From an uncultured Peptostreptococcaceae bacterium (GTDB taxonomy: Bacteria; Bacillota; Clostridia; Peptostreptococcales; Anaerovoracaceae): a stretch of DNA of 64,000 bases. Shown here piece after piece: positions 8,726 through 16,951 of the stretch (the first letter of the stretch is position 1; each line of letters opens with the position of its first letter). The notes under the pieces were generated by a model. That model saw only the letters and a program-made list of their open reading frames with translations. It was not told the DNA's origin and made no database searches. The DNA lies in contig CAJUQR010000001.1 in assembly GCA_910588185.1 (NCBI GenBank), forward strand, positions 248,001 through 312,000. The letters are read 5' to 3'. The translations under genes and the position numbers were made by a program.

Positions 8726-8768
8726 CCAAACCTACCGAAGTCTATCCAAACCTACCGATGCCTACCGA
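8726..8768 (-). repeat. Triplicate TCGGTAGG repeat, candidate operator
   Basis: On the plus strand CCAAACCTACCGA occurs at 8726-8738 and again at 8746-8758, with a third, shorter CCTACCGA at 8761-8768. Start-to-start distances of the CCTACCGA cores are 20 and 10 bases, near whole helical turns, so a protein could bind one face. The array lies in the 5' leader of the defence operon, just before its ribosome site. The XRE protein of the same operon is the obvious candidate ligand; this is not shown by the sequence. Confidence 0.5.
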
Positions 8769-8852
8769 CTCGGTTTCCTATAATGATAGCTGAAAGCAGC
8801 ACCCCAGCGGGATTTTGCGAAGAGGACAAGCGATAGATATAATTTATTCTTC

Positions 8853-8861
8853 ATTATAACA
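8853..8861 (-). promoter_or_regulatory. Extended -10 promoter for the defence operon
   Basis: Read on the minus strand, TGTTATAAT is a full TGn-TATAAT extended -10 about 145 bases upstream of the first defence gene. No good -35 hexamer sits at 17 bases, which an extended -10 can tolerate. It would give a leader of roughly 130 bases that contains the TCGGTAGG repeats. Confidence 0.45.
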
Positions 8862-9107
8862 CAAGAATGTAAATTTTTCTACCCCCTTCGTAAAAATCTC
8901 ATTTGCGTTCGCAAAATTCATTCGGCAAGAATGAATTTACGCTTTCAACTGTTGTGCCAGGCATCGGCTGATCCCCGATGGCTCAACCAGCCATAACAGA
9001 CAAATTAATACTGTAGCTGCCTTTTGAGCGGGTTTGCTGCAATCCGAAACGGAGAGATTCGTTTGGACTGCGGTTTGTCTTTTACACCAATTTTGCGGCT
9101 GCCTTCA

Positions 9108-9148
9108 ATTCCTCCGTTTCGAGAAATCGGCAAACGGAGGAATTTTTT
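9108..9148 (+). promoter_or_regulatory. Hairpin plus T-run masking the start site of the sigma-like gene
   Basis: ATTCCTCCGTTT (9108-9119) and AAACGGAGGAAT (9132-9143) form a perfect 12-bp stem with a 12-base loop, followed by six T residues that run directly into the ATG at 9149. The Shine-Dalgarno sequence GGAGG is inside the 3' arm. The structure therefore looks both like an intrinsic terminator and like a ribosome-site sequester, a good position for controlling the first prophage gene. Confidence 0.65.
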
Positions 9149-9673
9149 ATGACAAACCAAGACAAGCAGTATTCCATCTATCTTCGCTCAGCCAAGCTGA
9201 GTGTCCCTTGCACCAAACAACAGTTTGATGATTATTACCGCGACATTAACGCCTATCGCCGTACCCAAATGAATCACGGCCGTTGTGTATGCCCACCGTC
9301 CAAGTGGCTTCACTGCGACATGGACTGCTGTACCTGTCCTCATCGTACCAGCGGCGACCTCAGTTCTCTGGACGACAACTACACCGATGAGGAGGGCAAT
9401 GAAACTCCGTGGCTGGACAGGCTCCAGGAAAAGATGCCTGACCTGCAGACACCCCGCTTGGACGACCAGGCAATCGAAGTTCTTTACATGAGAGAAATCC
9501 TTGACCGTCTCTGCGAAATCATGCCCCAGGCGATTGAAATCGGCCGGCTCAGGCAGGAAGGCTACACCGATGTGGCAATTTCCAGGATGATTGGGGTCAA
9601 GAACACCACTTTTATCTCCCGGCTGAAGAAGGCACGGAAAACCCTGCAAGAAGAGTTCCCGGAATTTTTCTAA
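9149..9673 (+). CDS. Sigma-70-like regulator with Cys-rich segment
   Basis: 174 residues. The C-terminal third (about 110-168) is a sigma region 4-like HTH: IEIGRLRQEGYTDVAISRMIGVKNTTFISRLKKA split around the recognition helix. The N-terminal part has a Cys cluster, CVCPPSKW then CDMDCCTCPH, that may bind zinc. Proteins of this type regulate transfer or lysis genes in clostridial conjugative elements and phages. It is the first prophage gene and the conserved TTCGTAAAAC-N11-TTTCCATTRC element begins 16 bases after its stop. Whether it is a true sigma factor or an activator cannot be decided from sequence. Confidence 0.75.
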   Translation: MTNQDKQYSIYLRSAKLSVPCTKQQFDDYYRDINAYRRTQMNHGRCVCPPSKWLHCDMDCCTCPHRTSGDLSSLDDNYTDEEGNETPWLDRLQEKMPDLQTPRLDDQAIEVLYMREILDRLCEIMPQAIEIGRLRQEGYTDVAISRMIGVKNTTFISRLKKARKTLQEEFPEFF

Positions 9674-9688
9674 AAGTTTTCTGAAATC

Positions 9689-9746
9689 TTCGTAAAACAG
9701 GCAGTCTCGTTTCCATTGCACAGTGTAAGGAGCGAAACGAGACTGC
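9689..9746 (+). promoter_or_regulatory. Conserved element copy 1 (TTCGTAAAAC-N11-TTTCCATTGC) with 13-bp inverted repeat
   Basis: TTCGTAAAAC at 9689-9698 and TTTCCATTGC at 9710-9719 are separated by exactly 11 bases. GCAGTCTCGTTTC (9701-9713) pairs perfectly with GAAACGAGACTGC (9734-9746), making a 13-bp stem that overlaps the second box. Two further copies with identical spacing lie at 14164 and 48063. It sits between the sigma-like gene and the small gene at 9768. Confidence 0.6.
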
Positions 9747-9767
9747 TCTTTCCGGGAGGTGAAAAGA

Positions 9768-9977
9768 ATGTACGAACACGAAACTGCGGTGATGTCCCAG
9801 GAAGAGGAACTGGTTGATATTCTTCTTGACTTCATCATCGTATCCGCAAACCTGGCAAAGAAAATCAACCAGTCAATGAAGCAGAAGCAAATCAAGGAAG
9901 GAGGCACCGTCAATGGGCAAAATCAGCGAACTGGATATGGCAATCAGCGATCTTCGCAAAGCCGCTGCCGCTATTAA
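9768..9977 (+). CDS. Small acidic phage protein, unknown
   Basis: 69 residues from the ATG, which sits 9 bases after GGGAGG; an in-frame GTG overlapping that site is an unlikely start. The middle is hydrophobic-helical (LVDILLDFIIVSANLAKKI), followed by a polar, Lys/Gln/Arg-rich tail. The last 65 bases overlap the next gene in another frame, and that gene's ribosome site AGGAGG is inside this one. I cannot assign a function. Its position directly after the conserved element suggests it is early and controlled by it. Confidence 0.5.
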   Translation: MYEHETAVMSQEEELVDILLDFIIVSANLAKKINQSMKQKQIKEGGTVNGQNQRTGYGNQRSSQSRCRY

Positions 9978-10221
9978 CGATGTAGCTGACACCCTGGCTG
10001 AGATGTTCAGCGGTGCCGCCACAGAGAAAGCACCCGCCAAGGAGCCTCCTCTCACCCTGGAACAGGTCAGAGCTGTTCTTGCCGAAAAGTCCCGCAATGG
10101 ACACACTGCCGAAATCCGTGCTCTGCTTCAGAAGTACGGTGCCGCGAAGCTGTCTGGCATCGACCCCGTCCACTACAAGGCTCTGCTTGCTGAAGCGGAG
10201 GTGATGAAGGATGCCACCTAA
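9913..10221 (+). CDS. Conserved phage protein (often annotated rrp5-like)
   Basis: 102 residues: an N-terminal helical, possibly coiled-coil segment (1-35), an Ala/Pro linker, then a conserved C-terminal module, EQVRAVLAEKSRNGHTAEI and the KYGAAKLSGIDP segment. This module is common next to DUF2800/DUF2815 genes in Firmicute phages and carries the uninformative label 'rRNA biogenesis protein rrp5'. It overlaps the DUF2800 gene by 11 bases and probably belongs to the same recombination/replication unit. Biochemical role unknown. Confidence 0.65.
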   Translation: MGKISELDMAISDLRKAAAAINDVADTLAEMFSGAATEKAPAKEPPLTLEQVRAVLAEKSRNGHTAEIRALLQKYGAAKLSGIDPVHYKALLAEAEVMKDAT

Positions 10222-11341
10222 AGCACACGCCATTCTCTCTGCATCCTCATCGGAACGATGGATCAACTGCCCGCCTTCCGCAAGGCTCTGCGAGAACTAC
10301 GAAGACCGTGGCAGTGACTACGCCGCCGAAGGAACTGATGCTCACGCCCTATGTGAGTTTCGGCTGAAGCAGGCTCTGGGGATACCCGCCGAAGACCCCA
10401 TCGAAAACCTCTCCTGGTACAACACCGAGACAGAGGAATGTGCCGCAGCCTATGCCGCCTATGTGGTAGAACTTCTGGAAACAGCAAAACAGACCTGCTC
10501 CGACCCTGTGGTCATGATCGAGCAGCGAGTGGACTTCTCCCGCTGGGTTCAGGATGGTTTTGGAACAGCCGACTGCATCGTGATCACCGATGGTGTTATG
10601 AACATCGTTGATTACAAACACGGAAAAGGGGTCGAGGTTTCCGCTGTGGGCAACCCCCAAATGCGACTCTATGCGCTGGGCGCTCTGGAAATTTTCGATG
10701 GCATCTACGATATCGACCGGGTCTGCATGACCATCTTCCAACCTCGCAAGAGCAATGTCAGCACGGACTTCATAGAAAAGGATGCCCTGCTTGAATGGGC
10801 TGATGGCTACCTTTCCGAAAGAGCGAAGCTGGCCTATGATGGGCTTGGCGATTTCCACTGCGGCGAATGGTGCCGCTTCTGTAAGGCAAAAACCGAATGC
10901 AGAGAGCGTGCTACCGCCAATCTGAAACTTGCTCGTTACGAATTTGAAGCCCCAGCGCTCCTGGAAGACGATGAGATTGCTGACATCCTGGGCAAGGTCG
11001 ATGCACTGACCGCTTGGGCTAACGATGTCAAGGAGTACGCTCTTCAGCAGGCTGTCAGCGGCAAGGAATGGTCTGGCTGGAAGCTGGTCGAGGGTCGCTC
11101 CAACCGCAAGTACACCAGTGAAGCCGCTGTCGCTGCCGCAGTTGAAGGCGCAGGCTTTGATCCCTACGAGAAAAAAGTTCTCGGTGTGACCGCCATGCAG
11201 AAACTGCTCGGCAAGACCCGCTTTGAGGAGCTTCTCGCTCCCTACATTGAAAAGCCGCAAGGCAAACCCACGCTTGTGCCGGACAGCGATAAACGGCCGG
11301 CAATGAATACCGCAAAAAATGATTTTATGGAGGAATATTAA
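10211..11341 (+). CDS. DUF2800 protein, RecB/Cas4-like PD-(D/E)XK nuclease
   Basis: 376 residues. N-terminal HAILSASSSERWINCPPSAR is the DUF2800 signature. The nuclease core shows FGTADCIVI followed by IVDYKHGKG, a D...DxK arrangement as in RecB-family exonucleases, and Cys residues CRFCKAKTEC (about 218-227) could help hold an iron-sulfur cluster as in Cas4/AddB relatives. It likely resects phage DNA ends for recombination or replication, working with the DUF2815 protein encoded next. Start ATG is preceded by GGAGGTGATG within the upstream gene. Confidence 0.85.
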   Translation: MPPKAHAILSASSSERWINCPPSARLCENYEDRGSDYAAEGTDAHALCEFRLKQALGIPAEDPIENLSWYNTETEECAAAYAAYVVELLETAKQTCSDPVVMIEQRVDFSRWVQDGFGTADCIVITDGVMNIVDYKHGKGVEVSAVGNPQMRLYALGALEIFDGIYDIDRVCMTIFQPRKSNVSTDFIEKDALLEWADGYLSERAKLAYDGLGDFHCGEWCRFCKAKTECRERATANLKLARYEFEAPALLEDDEIADILGKVDALTAWANDVKEYALQQAVSGKEWSGWKLVEGRSNRKYTSEAAVAAAVEGAGFDPYEKKVLGVTAMQKLLGKTRFEELLAPYIEKPQGKPTLVPDSDKRPAMNTAKNDFMEEY

Positions 11342-11342
11342 T

Positions 11343-11918
11343 ATGTCTAACAACACAACCAGAGTCAACAACCCTATGAAGGTTATCACCGGTCCCGATA
11401 CCCGTTGGTCTTACGCCAATGTCTGGGAACCCAAATCCATCAACGGCGGCACCCCTAAATACAGTGTCAGCCTCATCATTCCAAAATCCGATGCAAAGAC
11501 GGTCGCAAAGATCAAAGCGGCTATCGAAGCTGCCTATCAGGAGGGTCAGTCCAAACTCAAAGGTAGCAGCAAGAGTGTGCCTCCGCTGGCTGCTATCAAG
11601 ACTCCTCTGCGTGATGGTGATGTCGAGAGGCCCGACGACCCTGCCTATGCCAACGCCTACTTTATCAACGCCAACTCTGCAACCGCTCCTGGCATCGTGG
11701 ATGCAGACTGCAATCCTGTGCTGACCCGCTCCGAGGTCTACTCCGGCGTGTATGGTCGTGCCAGCATCAACCTCTACGCTTTCAACAGCAACGGCAACAA
11801 GGGCATCGCCTGTGGGCTGAATAATCTCCAGCTCATCCGTGCCGGTGAACCTCTCGGTGGCAAGGCAAGTGCTGAGTCTGATTTCGCAACTGATGCGGAT
11901 GACGACTTCCTGGCTTAA
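11343..11918 (+). CDS. DUF2815 protein, probable ssDNA-binding protein
   Basis: 191 residues from the ATG that follows GGAGG by 8 bases. The pattern WSYANVWEPK, YSVSLIIPKSD, LRDGD, then an OB-like beta-rich middle and an acidic C-terminal tail (SDFATDADDDFLA) fits DUF2815, a gp2.5-like single-strand binding protein of phages. The acidic tail is what such proteins use to recruit replication partners. It lies between the DUF2800 nuclease and DNA polymerase genes, which supports the role. Confidence 0.82.
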   Translation: MSNNTTRVNNPMKVITGPDTRWSYANVWEPKSINGGTPKYSVSLIIPKSDAKTVAKIKAAIEAAYQEGQSKLKGSSKSVPPLAAIKTPLRDGDVERPDDPAYANAYFINANSATAPGIVDADCNPVLTRSEVYSGVYGRASINLYAFNSNGNKGIACGLNNLQLIRAGEPLGGKASAESDFATDADDDFLA

Positions 11919-11932
11919 TGGAGGTGGCGAAG

Positions 11933-12151
11933 ATGAATGTTGCAACCGTTCTCTGCATCCTGCTTCTCAGCCTTTACATCCTGCTGGCACTGTTCTGGAT
12001 CGTCCGCTCCGTCATCGACACTGTTGAGGAGAGAAAGCGTGACAAGCGAAACGCTGCCTGGGAAGCCGAAAGACAGCAGCTTGAAAAAGGTCGCGCCCTG
12101 CGTGAAGTCGAATACCATGAGGCTCGTATGAAAGAACTCGAAGGTAAGTAA
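11933..12151 (+). CDS. Small single-pass membrane protein
   Basis: 72 residues. A hydrophobic helix at about residues 4-26 (LCILLLSLYILLALFWIV) is followed by a highly charged, Glu/Arg/Lys-rich helical tail, so the protein is probably anchored in the membrane with the tail in the cytoplasm. ATG at 11933 has GGAGGTGG upstream; an earlier ATG that overlaps the previous stop has no ribosome site. Function is unknown; a superinfection or membrane-docking role is possible but not supported by any motif. Confidence 0.55.
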   Translation: MNVATVLCILLLSLYILLALFWIVRSVIDTVEERKRDKRNAAWEAERQQLEKGRALREVEYHEARMKELEGK

Positions 12152-12162
12152 TCTCGGAATTT

Positions 12163-12196
12163 GGGTGGCGGGAGCAATCCTGCCACCCTTATGTCC
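12163..12196 (+). promoter_or_regulatory. Leader hairpin (GCAA tetraloop) ending in TTATGTCC, before DNA polymerase
   Basis: GGGTGGCGGGA (12163-12173) pairs with TCCTGCCACCC (12178-12188), 11 bp with one G-U, closed by a GCAA tetraloop. It is followed at once by TTATGTCC, then GAAAGGG as ribosome site of the polymerase gene. Three other prophage leaders have the same plan (hairpin, TTATGYCC, ribosome site). Confidence 0.55.
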
Positions 12197-12216
12197 TATG
12201 GAAAGGGCGTGAATAA

Positions 12217-14157
12217 ATGAAAACTCTGTCAATCGACATTGAGACCTACAGCGACCAGAACCTTCCGAAATGCGGGGTGTATCGCTATGTAGAGTCTCCC
12301 GTATTTGAAATTCTGCTGTTCTCATACAGCGCAGACGGACAGCCGGTTCAAATTGTTGACCTTGCCTGCGGTGAGAATATCCCGGACGATATTATTGCCG
12401 CTCTGGAAGATGAATCCGTCACGAAATGGGCATTCAACGCCGGATTTGAACGCATCTGTCTGTCCCGTTACCTTGGGTATCCCACCGGGGCTTACCTCAA
12501 CCCAGCAAGTTGGCGTTGCTCCATGATCTGGGCGGCTGCGATGGGACTGCCCCTCTCGCTGGAAGGCGTCGGTGACGTGCTTGGACTGGAAAAGCAGAAG
12601 TTGACCGAGGGTAAAGACCTCATCAAATACTTCTGCCAGTCCTGCGCACCCACCAAATCCAACGGTCAGCGCACTCGTAATCTGCCATGCCATGCCCCGG
12701 ACAAGTGGATTGCTTTCAAGAAATACAACATCCGAGATGTAGAAACCGAGATGTCCATTCAGGCTCGGCTTGCAAAATTCCCCGTGCCGGAATCAGTGTG
12801 GGCTGAATATCACATTGACCAGGAAATCAACGACCGCGGTGTGGCTCTTGATATGGAACTGGTGCGGCAGGCAATTCAGATGGACGGTCGCTCCCGCTCG
12901 GAACTGACCCAGGCAATGAAGAAACTGACCGAATTGGAGAACCCCAACTCCGTGCAGCAGATGAAGCTGTGGCTTGCCGACAACGGTCTGGAAACGGACA
13001 CCCTCGGCAAAAAGGCTGTGACTGAGATGCTCAAGACAGCCCCACCACAATTACGAACTGTGCTGTCCCTCCGACAGCAGCTTGCCAAATCTTCGGTGAA
13101 AAAGTATCAGGCGATGGAAACTGCTGTGTGTGCCGATGGCCGTGCCAGAGGAATGTTCCAGTTCTACGGTGCCAACCGCACGGGCAGATGGGCAGGCAGA
13201 ATTATTCAAATGCAGAATCTGCCTCAGAACCATTTGGAAGATCTGTCCGAAGCCCGCTCCCTTGTCCGCAGTGGTGATTTTGATGCCGTAGAGATGCTCT
13301 ACGAAGATGTGCCGGACACGCTTTCCCAACTCATCCGCACTGCCTTTATTCCCAGAACTGATGCCAAGTTCATCGTTGCCGACTTTTCTGCCATTGAAGC
13401 CCGTGTCATTGCGTGGTTTGCCGGAGAGGAATGGCGGCAGAAGGTCTTTGCCGAGGGTAAGGATATCTACTGTGCCTCTGCTTCCCAGATGTTTGGTGTG
13501 CCGGTTGAGAAGCACGGCATTAACGGACACCTCCGACAGAAAGGCAAAATCGCAGAATTGGCTCTGGGCTATGGTGGCTCGGTCGGTGCTTTGAAAGCAA
13601 TGGGCGCTCTCGATATGGGGCTATCTGAAGATGAACTTCCTCCGCTGGTGGATGCGTGGCGGCAAGCCAACCCAAAAATCACAAAACTGTGGTGGGATGT
13701 TGACCGTGCCGCTATGGAAGCCGTCCGCTTTAAGCATGAAACCGAGACCCACAGTATCACTTTCTCCTGCAGAAGCGGGATGCTGTTCATCACGCTCCCT
13801 TCCGGCAGGCGGCTTGCTTATGTGAAGCCCAAGATCGGCACAAACAAGTTCGGTGGTGATTGCATCACCTATGAAGGTGTCGGCGGCACAAAGAAATGGG
13901 AACGGCTTGACAGCTATGGTCCAAAATTCGTGGAAAACATCGTCCAGGCAACTGCCCGTGACATTCTCTGTTATGCCATCAACACCCTGCGGTGCTGTTC
14001 CATTGTAATGCACATCCATGATGAAGTGGTCATTGAAGCTGACCGCCGGATGTCCCTGCAGGCAGTCTGCGACCAGATGGGGCGAACACCGCCCTGGGCA
14101 AAAGGATTACAGCTTCGTGCCGATGGCTATGAGACAGATTTTTATAAAAAAGATTGA
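12217..14157 (+). CDS. Phage family A DNA polymerase with 3'-5' exonuclease domain
   Basis: 646 residues. N-terminal exonuclease begins SIDIETYSD (DxE motif I, near residue 5) and continues to about 190. The polymerase domain shows motif A DFSAIEARVIAWFAGE, motif B with K-x3-ELALGYGG, and motif C MHIHDEVVIEAD near the C-terminus. This is the shorter phage-type PolA seen in many Firmicute prophages, without a 5'-3' exonuclease. It would be the replicative polymerase of the phage, working with the P4-type primase-helicase downstream. GAAAGGG is the ribosome site. Confidence 0.93.
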   Translation: MKTLSIDIETYSDQNLPKCGVYRYVESPVFEILLFSYSADGQPVQIVDLACGENIPDDIIAALEDESVTKWAFNAGFERICLSRYLGYPTGAYLNPASWRCSMIWAAAMGLPLSLEGVGDVLGLEKQKLTEGKDLIKYFCQSCAPTKSNGQRTRNLPCHAPDKWIAFKKYNIRDVETEMSIQARLAKFPVPESVWAEYHIDQEINDRGVALDMELVRQAIQMDGRSRSELTQAMKKLTELENPNSVQQMKLWLADNGLETDTLGKKAVTEMLKTAPPQLRTVLSLRQQLAKSSVKKYQAMETAVCADGRARGMFQFYGANRTGRWAGRIIQMQNLPQNHLEDLSEARSLVRSGDFDAVEMLYEDVPDTLSQLIRTAFIPRTDAKFIVADFSAIEARVIAWFAGEEWRQKVFAEGKDIYCASASQMFGVPVEKHGINGHLRQKGKIAELALGYGGSVGALKAMGALDMGLSEDELPPLVDAWRQANPKITKLWWDVDRAAMEAVRFKHETETHSITFSCRSGMLFITLPSGRRLAYVKPKIGTNKFGGDCITYEGVGGTKKWERLDSYGPKFVENIVQATARDILCYAINTLRCCSIVMHIHDEVVIEADRRMSLQAVCDQMGRTPPWAKGLQLRADGYETDFYKKD

Positions 14158-14163
14158 AATTGT

Positions 14164-14217
14164 TTCGTAAAACGGCGGGCTTGCTTTCCATTACAGAATA
14201 GAGATGGCGGCAAGCCC
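14164..14217 (+). promoter_or_regulatory. Conserved element copy 2 (TTCGTAAAAC-N11-TTTCCATTAC)
   Basis: Boxes at 14164-14173 and 14185-14194, 11 bases apart as in the other copies. GGGCTTGC (14177-14184) pairs with GCAAGCCC (14210-14217), so here too a stem encloses the second box. It starts 6 bases after the polymerase stop and precedes the DUF4406 gene. Confidence 0.6.
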
Positions 14218-14237
14218 ATCGTGAAAGGAGTTCAAAA

Positions 14238-14663
14238 ATGAGTATAGACAAATTTAACAGTGAAGGATATTTCGACCCCACCGCTTATGAAGCAATGACT
14301 GCTGTAGAAAAAGAAGAACGGGCGCTCCGTGCCTTCCGTCCCATCGTGTACATTTGCTCACCTTATGCCGGAGATGTGGAGAAAAATATTGCCGCCGCCC
14401 AGGACTACAGCCGTTTTGCAGTGGATAAAGGGTACATCCCCATTGCACCGCATCTGCTTTTTCCACAGTTTCTGAACGATGCCAACCCAAAGGAACGCCA
14501 GCTTGGTCTTTTCTTTGGAAATGCCCTTATGAGCAAATGCAGTGAGGTCTGGGTGTTCGGAAACCGCATCTCTGCCGGAATGGAAGCGGAAATCAAAAGA
14601 GCCAAGTGGAAAAATTACCGCCTGCGCTATTTCACCGAAGAACTAAAGGAGGTCTTTCAATAA
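14238..14663 (+). CDS. DUF4406 protein (nucleoside 2-deoxyribosyltransferase-like)
   Basis: 141 residues. VYICSPYAGDVEKNI (about 36-50), then a Rossmann-like core ending in the VWVFGNRISAGMEAEI segment, fits DUF4406, a family related to nucleoside 2-deoxyribosyltransferases. In phages it may act in nucleotide salvage or in making modified nucleotides; the substrate is unknown. The conserved element copy 2 lies just upstream, and the stop overlaps the start of the primase gene by one base. Confidence 0.8.
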   Translation: MSIDKFNSEGYFDPTAYEAMTAVEKEERALRAFRPIVYICSPYAGDVEKNIAAAQDYSRFAVDKGYIPIAPHLLFPQFLNDANPKERQLGLFFGNALMSKCSEVWVFGNRISAGMEAEIKRAKWKNYRLRYFTEELKEVFQ

Positions 14664-16939
14664 TGTTCACTCTGTATAGTGCCAACTATACCGGCGCGCC
14701 CGGCAACTGCTCCTATCCTCACAAAATTGAAGTCACTGACAGTGCCAACTTCGCAGAGGCGGTCAGCCGCGATTATGTATGTGCGGAGTATATGGACTAC
14801 TATCGTAACGGTGACAATTTTCTTGGGTCAGATTGTCTCCCTGTAGACTGCGACAATGATCACTCTGAGAACCCGGAGGATTGGGTCACCCCGGAAGATA
14901 TCCGGGCGGCTTTTCCCGGCATTACTTTTGCGGTGCATTACAGCCGCTCCAATATGCGTGAGAAAAACGGCAAAGCTCCTCGTCCCAAGTTTCATGTGCT
15001 GTTCCCAATAGCGTACATGACCGATGCTTCGGCGTATAGTGAAATGAAAAAGCTGGTCAATGCCATCTTCCCGTACTTTGACACCAAGGCTTTGGACGCC
15101 GCTCGGTTCTTTTTCGGCACGGCAAACCCGGAGGTGGAACTGTATCCCGGCGATATGACCCTCTCCGAGTATCTGTCCGGCGATGATTTTGACGCTGATA
15201 TGGACAGTGGTTCTCACGGCGGCACACAGGTCATTCCCGAAGGCAGCCGCAATGCCACCATGTCCCGCTTTGCCGGTCGGGTCATCAAAAAGTACGGCGA
15301 CAACGGCACCGCCTTTCAGTGCTTCATGGATGAAGCGGCAAAGTGCGACCCGCCATTGGAGCAGGCGGAGCTTCAGACCATTTGGCACAGTGCCCAGAAG
15401 TTTTACGCCAAGGTTCAGCAGCAGGACGGCTATATCTCTCCTGAATTATACAACGATGACAGATCCTATAAACCGGATGATTTCTCCGATGTTGGACAGG
15501 CTGAGGTGCTGGCAAAGCACTTTTCCGGGGAACTTCGCTATTCTCCGGCAACCCATTACATCCGCTATAACGGCCGCTACTGGCAGGAAACCGAACCCGG
15601 CGCACAGGCTGTCGCTCATGAACTGACCCGCCGCCAGCTTAAAGAGTCCTCAAATGATATGCTGACAGCCCTTGCAGCATTGAGGGCAACCGGCACACAG
15701 GAAATTCTGGACAGCAACAGCAAAGCCAAAGCTGAGGGAATGATGAGTGAGGAACAGATGGAAGCCTACCGTGCATTTCTCTCTGCGAAGGCATATCAGT
15801 CCTATGTCATTCAGCGCCGTGCTTCCAAGAACATCACCGCCACTTTGAAGGAGTCCCGTCCCATGCTGGAAATCACACCCCAGGACTTGGACGCCAATCC
15901 CTTCCTGCTTTGCGCCCCGGATGCCACCTATGACCTCCGTCTTGGTATGGCAGGCGCAAGAGAGCATTCCCCGGAGGACTTTATCACCAAGACCACAACC
16001 GTTTCCCCAAGCGACCGTGGTAAGCAGATATGGCTCGACTGCCTGGATACCATTTTCTGCGGCAATAAGGAACTCATCGACTATGTGCAGATGATCTGCG
16101 GTCTTGCGGCAGTTGGAAAAGTCCAGGTGGAAGCGCTTATTATTGCTTACGGCTGTGGACGCAACGGCAAGTCTACCTTCTGGAATTCCGTGTCCCGTGT
16201 GCTGGGACTGTACAGCGGCAATATCTCTGCCGATACGCTGACCTTCGGCTGCCGCCGGAACGTGAAGCCGGAAATGGCAGAGGTCAAGGGCAAGCGGCTT
16301 CTGATCGCCGCCGAGATGCAGGAAGGCGCCCGTCTGAACGACTCCACCGTCAAGCAGCTCTGCTCGGTCGATGACATCTTCGCCGAGAAGAAGTACAAGG
16401 ACCCCTTCAGCTTTTCGCCCAGCCACAGCCTGGTGCTGTATACCAACCATCTTCCCAGGGTCAGTGCTTCCGATGATGGCACCTGGCGGAGACTCATCGT
16501 TATCCCGTTCAACGCAAAAATCGAGGGCAAAAATGACATCAAAAACTATGGCGATTATCTTTATCAGAACGCCGGGGAGAGCATTCTCGCCTGGATCATC
16601 GAGGGCGCCAAAAAAGTCATTGACCTTGATTACAAAATCACCGTTCCGGCAATCGTGCAGAAAGCCATTGATGATTACCGCAGTCAAAATGACTGGTTCG
16701 GCAGTTTCCTCGATGAGAAATGCGAGATTGGTGCAGGATTCCGTGAAAGTTCCAGTGCGCTTTACCAGGCATACCGCAATCACTGCATCGACACCAATGA
16801 GTATGTCCGCAGCACGGCAGACTTCTACAACGCATTGGAGAGCGCAGGCTATGAGCGTGTATTGCTGAATCGCAAGCGCTATTTTACGGGACTGAGGTTA
16901 AAAACCGATGACGGGGACTTTGAGGATTTCCTGAACTAA
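14663..16939 (+). CDS. P4-type primase-helicase (D5_N / DUF5906 superfamily)
   Basis: 758 residues from the ATG at 14663, chosen because GGAGG lies 10 bases before it. The N-terminus (1-190) is a primase-like domain (DCLPVDCDNDHSENPEDW, HVLFPI). A middle D5_N region (about 290-470) leads to an SF3 helicase core with Walker A YGCGRNGKSTFWN and Walker B-like LLIAAEMQEGARL, then NHLPRV and a C-terminal winged-helix region. It would prime and unwind phage DNA. An inverted repeat that could be an origin follows directly. Confidence 0.92.
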   Translation: MFTLYSANYTGAPGNCSYPHKIEVTDSANFAEAVSRDYVCAEYMDYYRNGDNFLGSDCLPVDCDNDHSENPEDWVTPEDIRAAFPGITFAVHYSRSNMREKNGKAPRPKFHVLFPIAYMTDASAYSEMKKLVNAIFPYFDTKALDAARFFFGTANPEVELYPGDMTLSEYLSGDDFDADMDSGSHGGTQVIPEGSRNATMSRFAGRVIKKYGDNGTAFQCFMDEAAKCDPPLEQAELQTIWHSAQKFYAKVQQQDGYISPELYNDDRSYKPDDFSDVGQAEVLAKHFSGELRYSPATHYIRYNGRYWQETEPGAQAVAHELTRRQLKESSNDMLTALAALRATGTQEILDSNSKAKAEGMMSEEQMEAYRAFLSAKAYQSYVIQRRASKNITATLKESRPMLEITPQDLDANPFLLCAPDATYDLRLGMAGAREHSPEDFITKTTTVSPSDRGKQIWLDCLDTIFCGNKELIDYVQMICGLAAVGKVQVEALIIAYGCGRNGKSTFWNSVSRVLGLYSGNISADTLTFGCRRNVKPEMAEVKGKRLLIAAEMQEGARLNDSTVKQLCSVDDIFAEKKYKDPFSFSPSHSLVLYTNHLPRVSASDDGTWRRLIVIPFNAKIEGKNDIKNYGDYLYQNAGESILAWIIEGAKKVIDLDYKITVPAIVQKAIDDYRSQNDWFGSFLDEKCEIGAGFRESSSALYQAYRNHCIDTNEYVRSTADFYNALESAGYERVLLNRKRYFTGLRLKTDDGDFEDFLN

Positions 16940-16951
16940 GGCCGCTTGTGA

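Larger units (their letters stand above)
8708..9148. other. Non-coding junction between defence operon and prophage
   Basis: 441 bases without a convincing gene. It holds, left to right: three TCGGTAGG repeats (minus strand) in the leader of the defence operon, an extended -10 element for that operon, a small inverted repeat TTCATTC/GAATGAA near 8918-8936, two short palindromes around 8961-8990, and the Shine-Dalgarno-masking hairpin in front of the sigma-like gene. This is the divergence point between the two foreign modules and could include the true left end of the prophage, but I see no att core. Confidence 0.5.

Noticed and set aside
8887..8917. TTCGTAAAAA resembling box 1 of the conserved element
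   Set aside because: At the 11-base distance the second box is absent (TTCGCAAAAT instead of TTTCCATTRC), so it is not a fourth copy.
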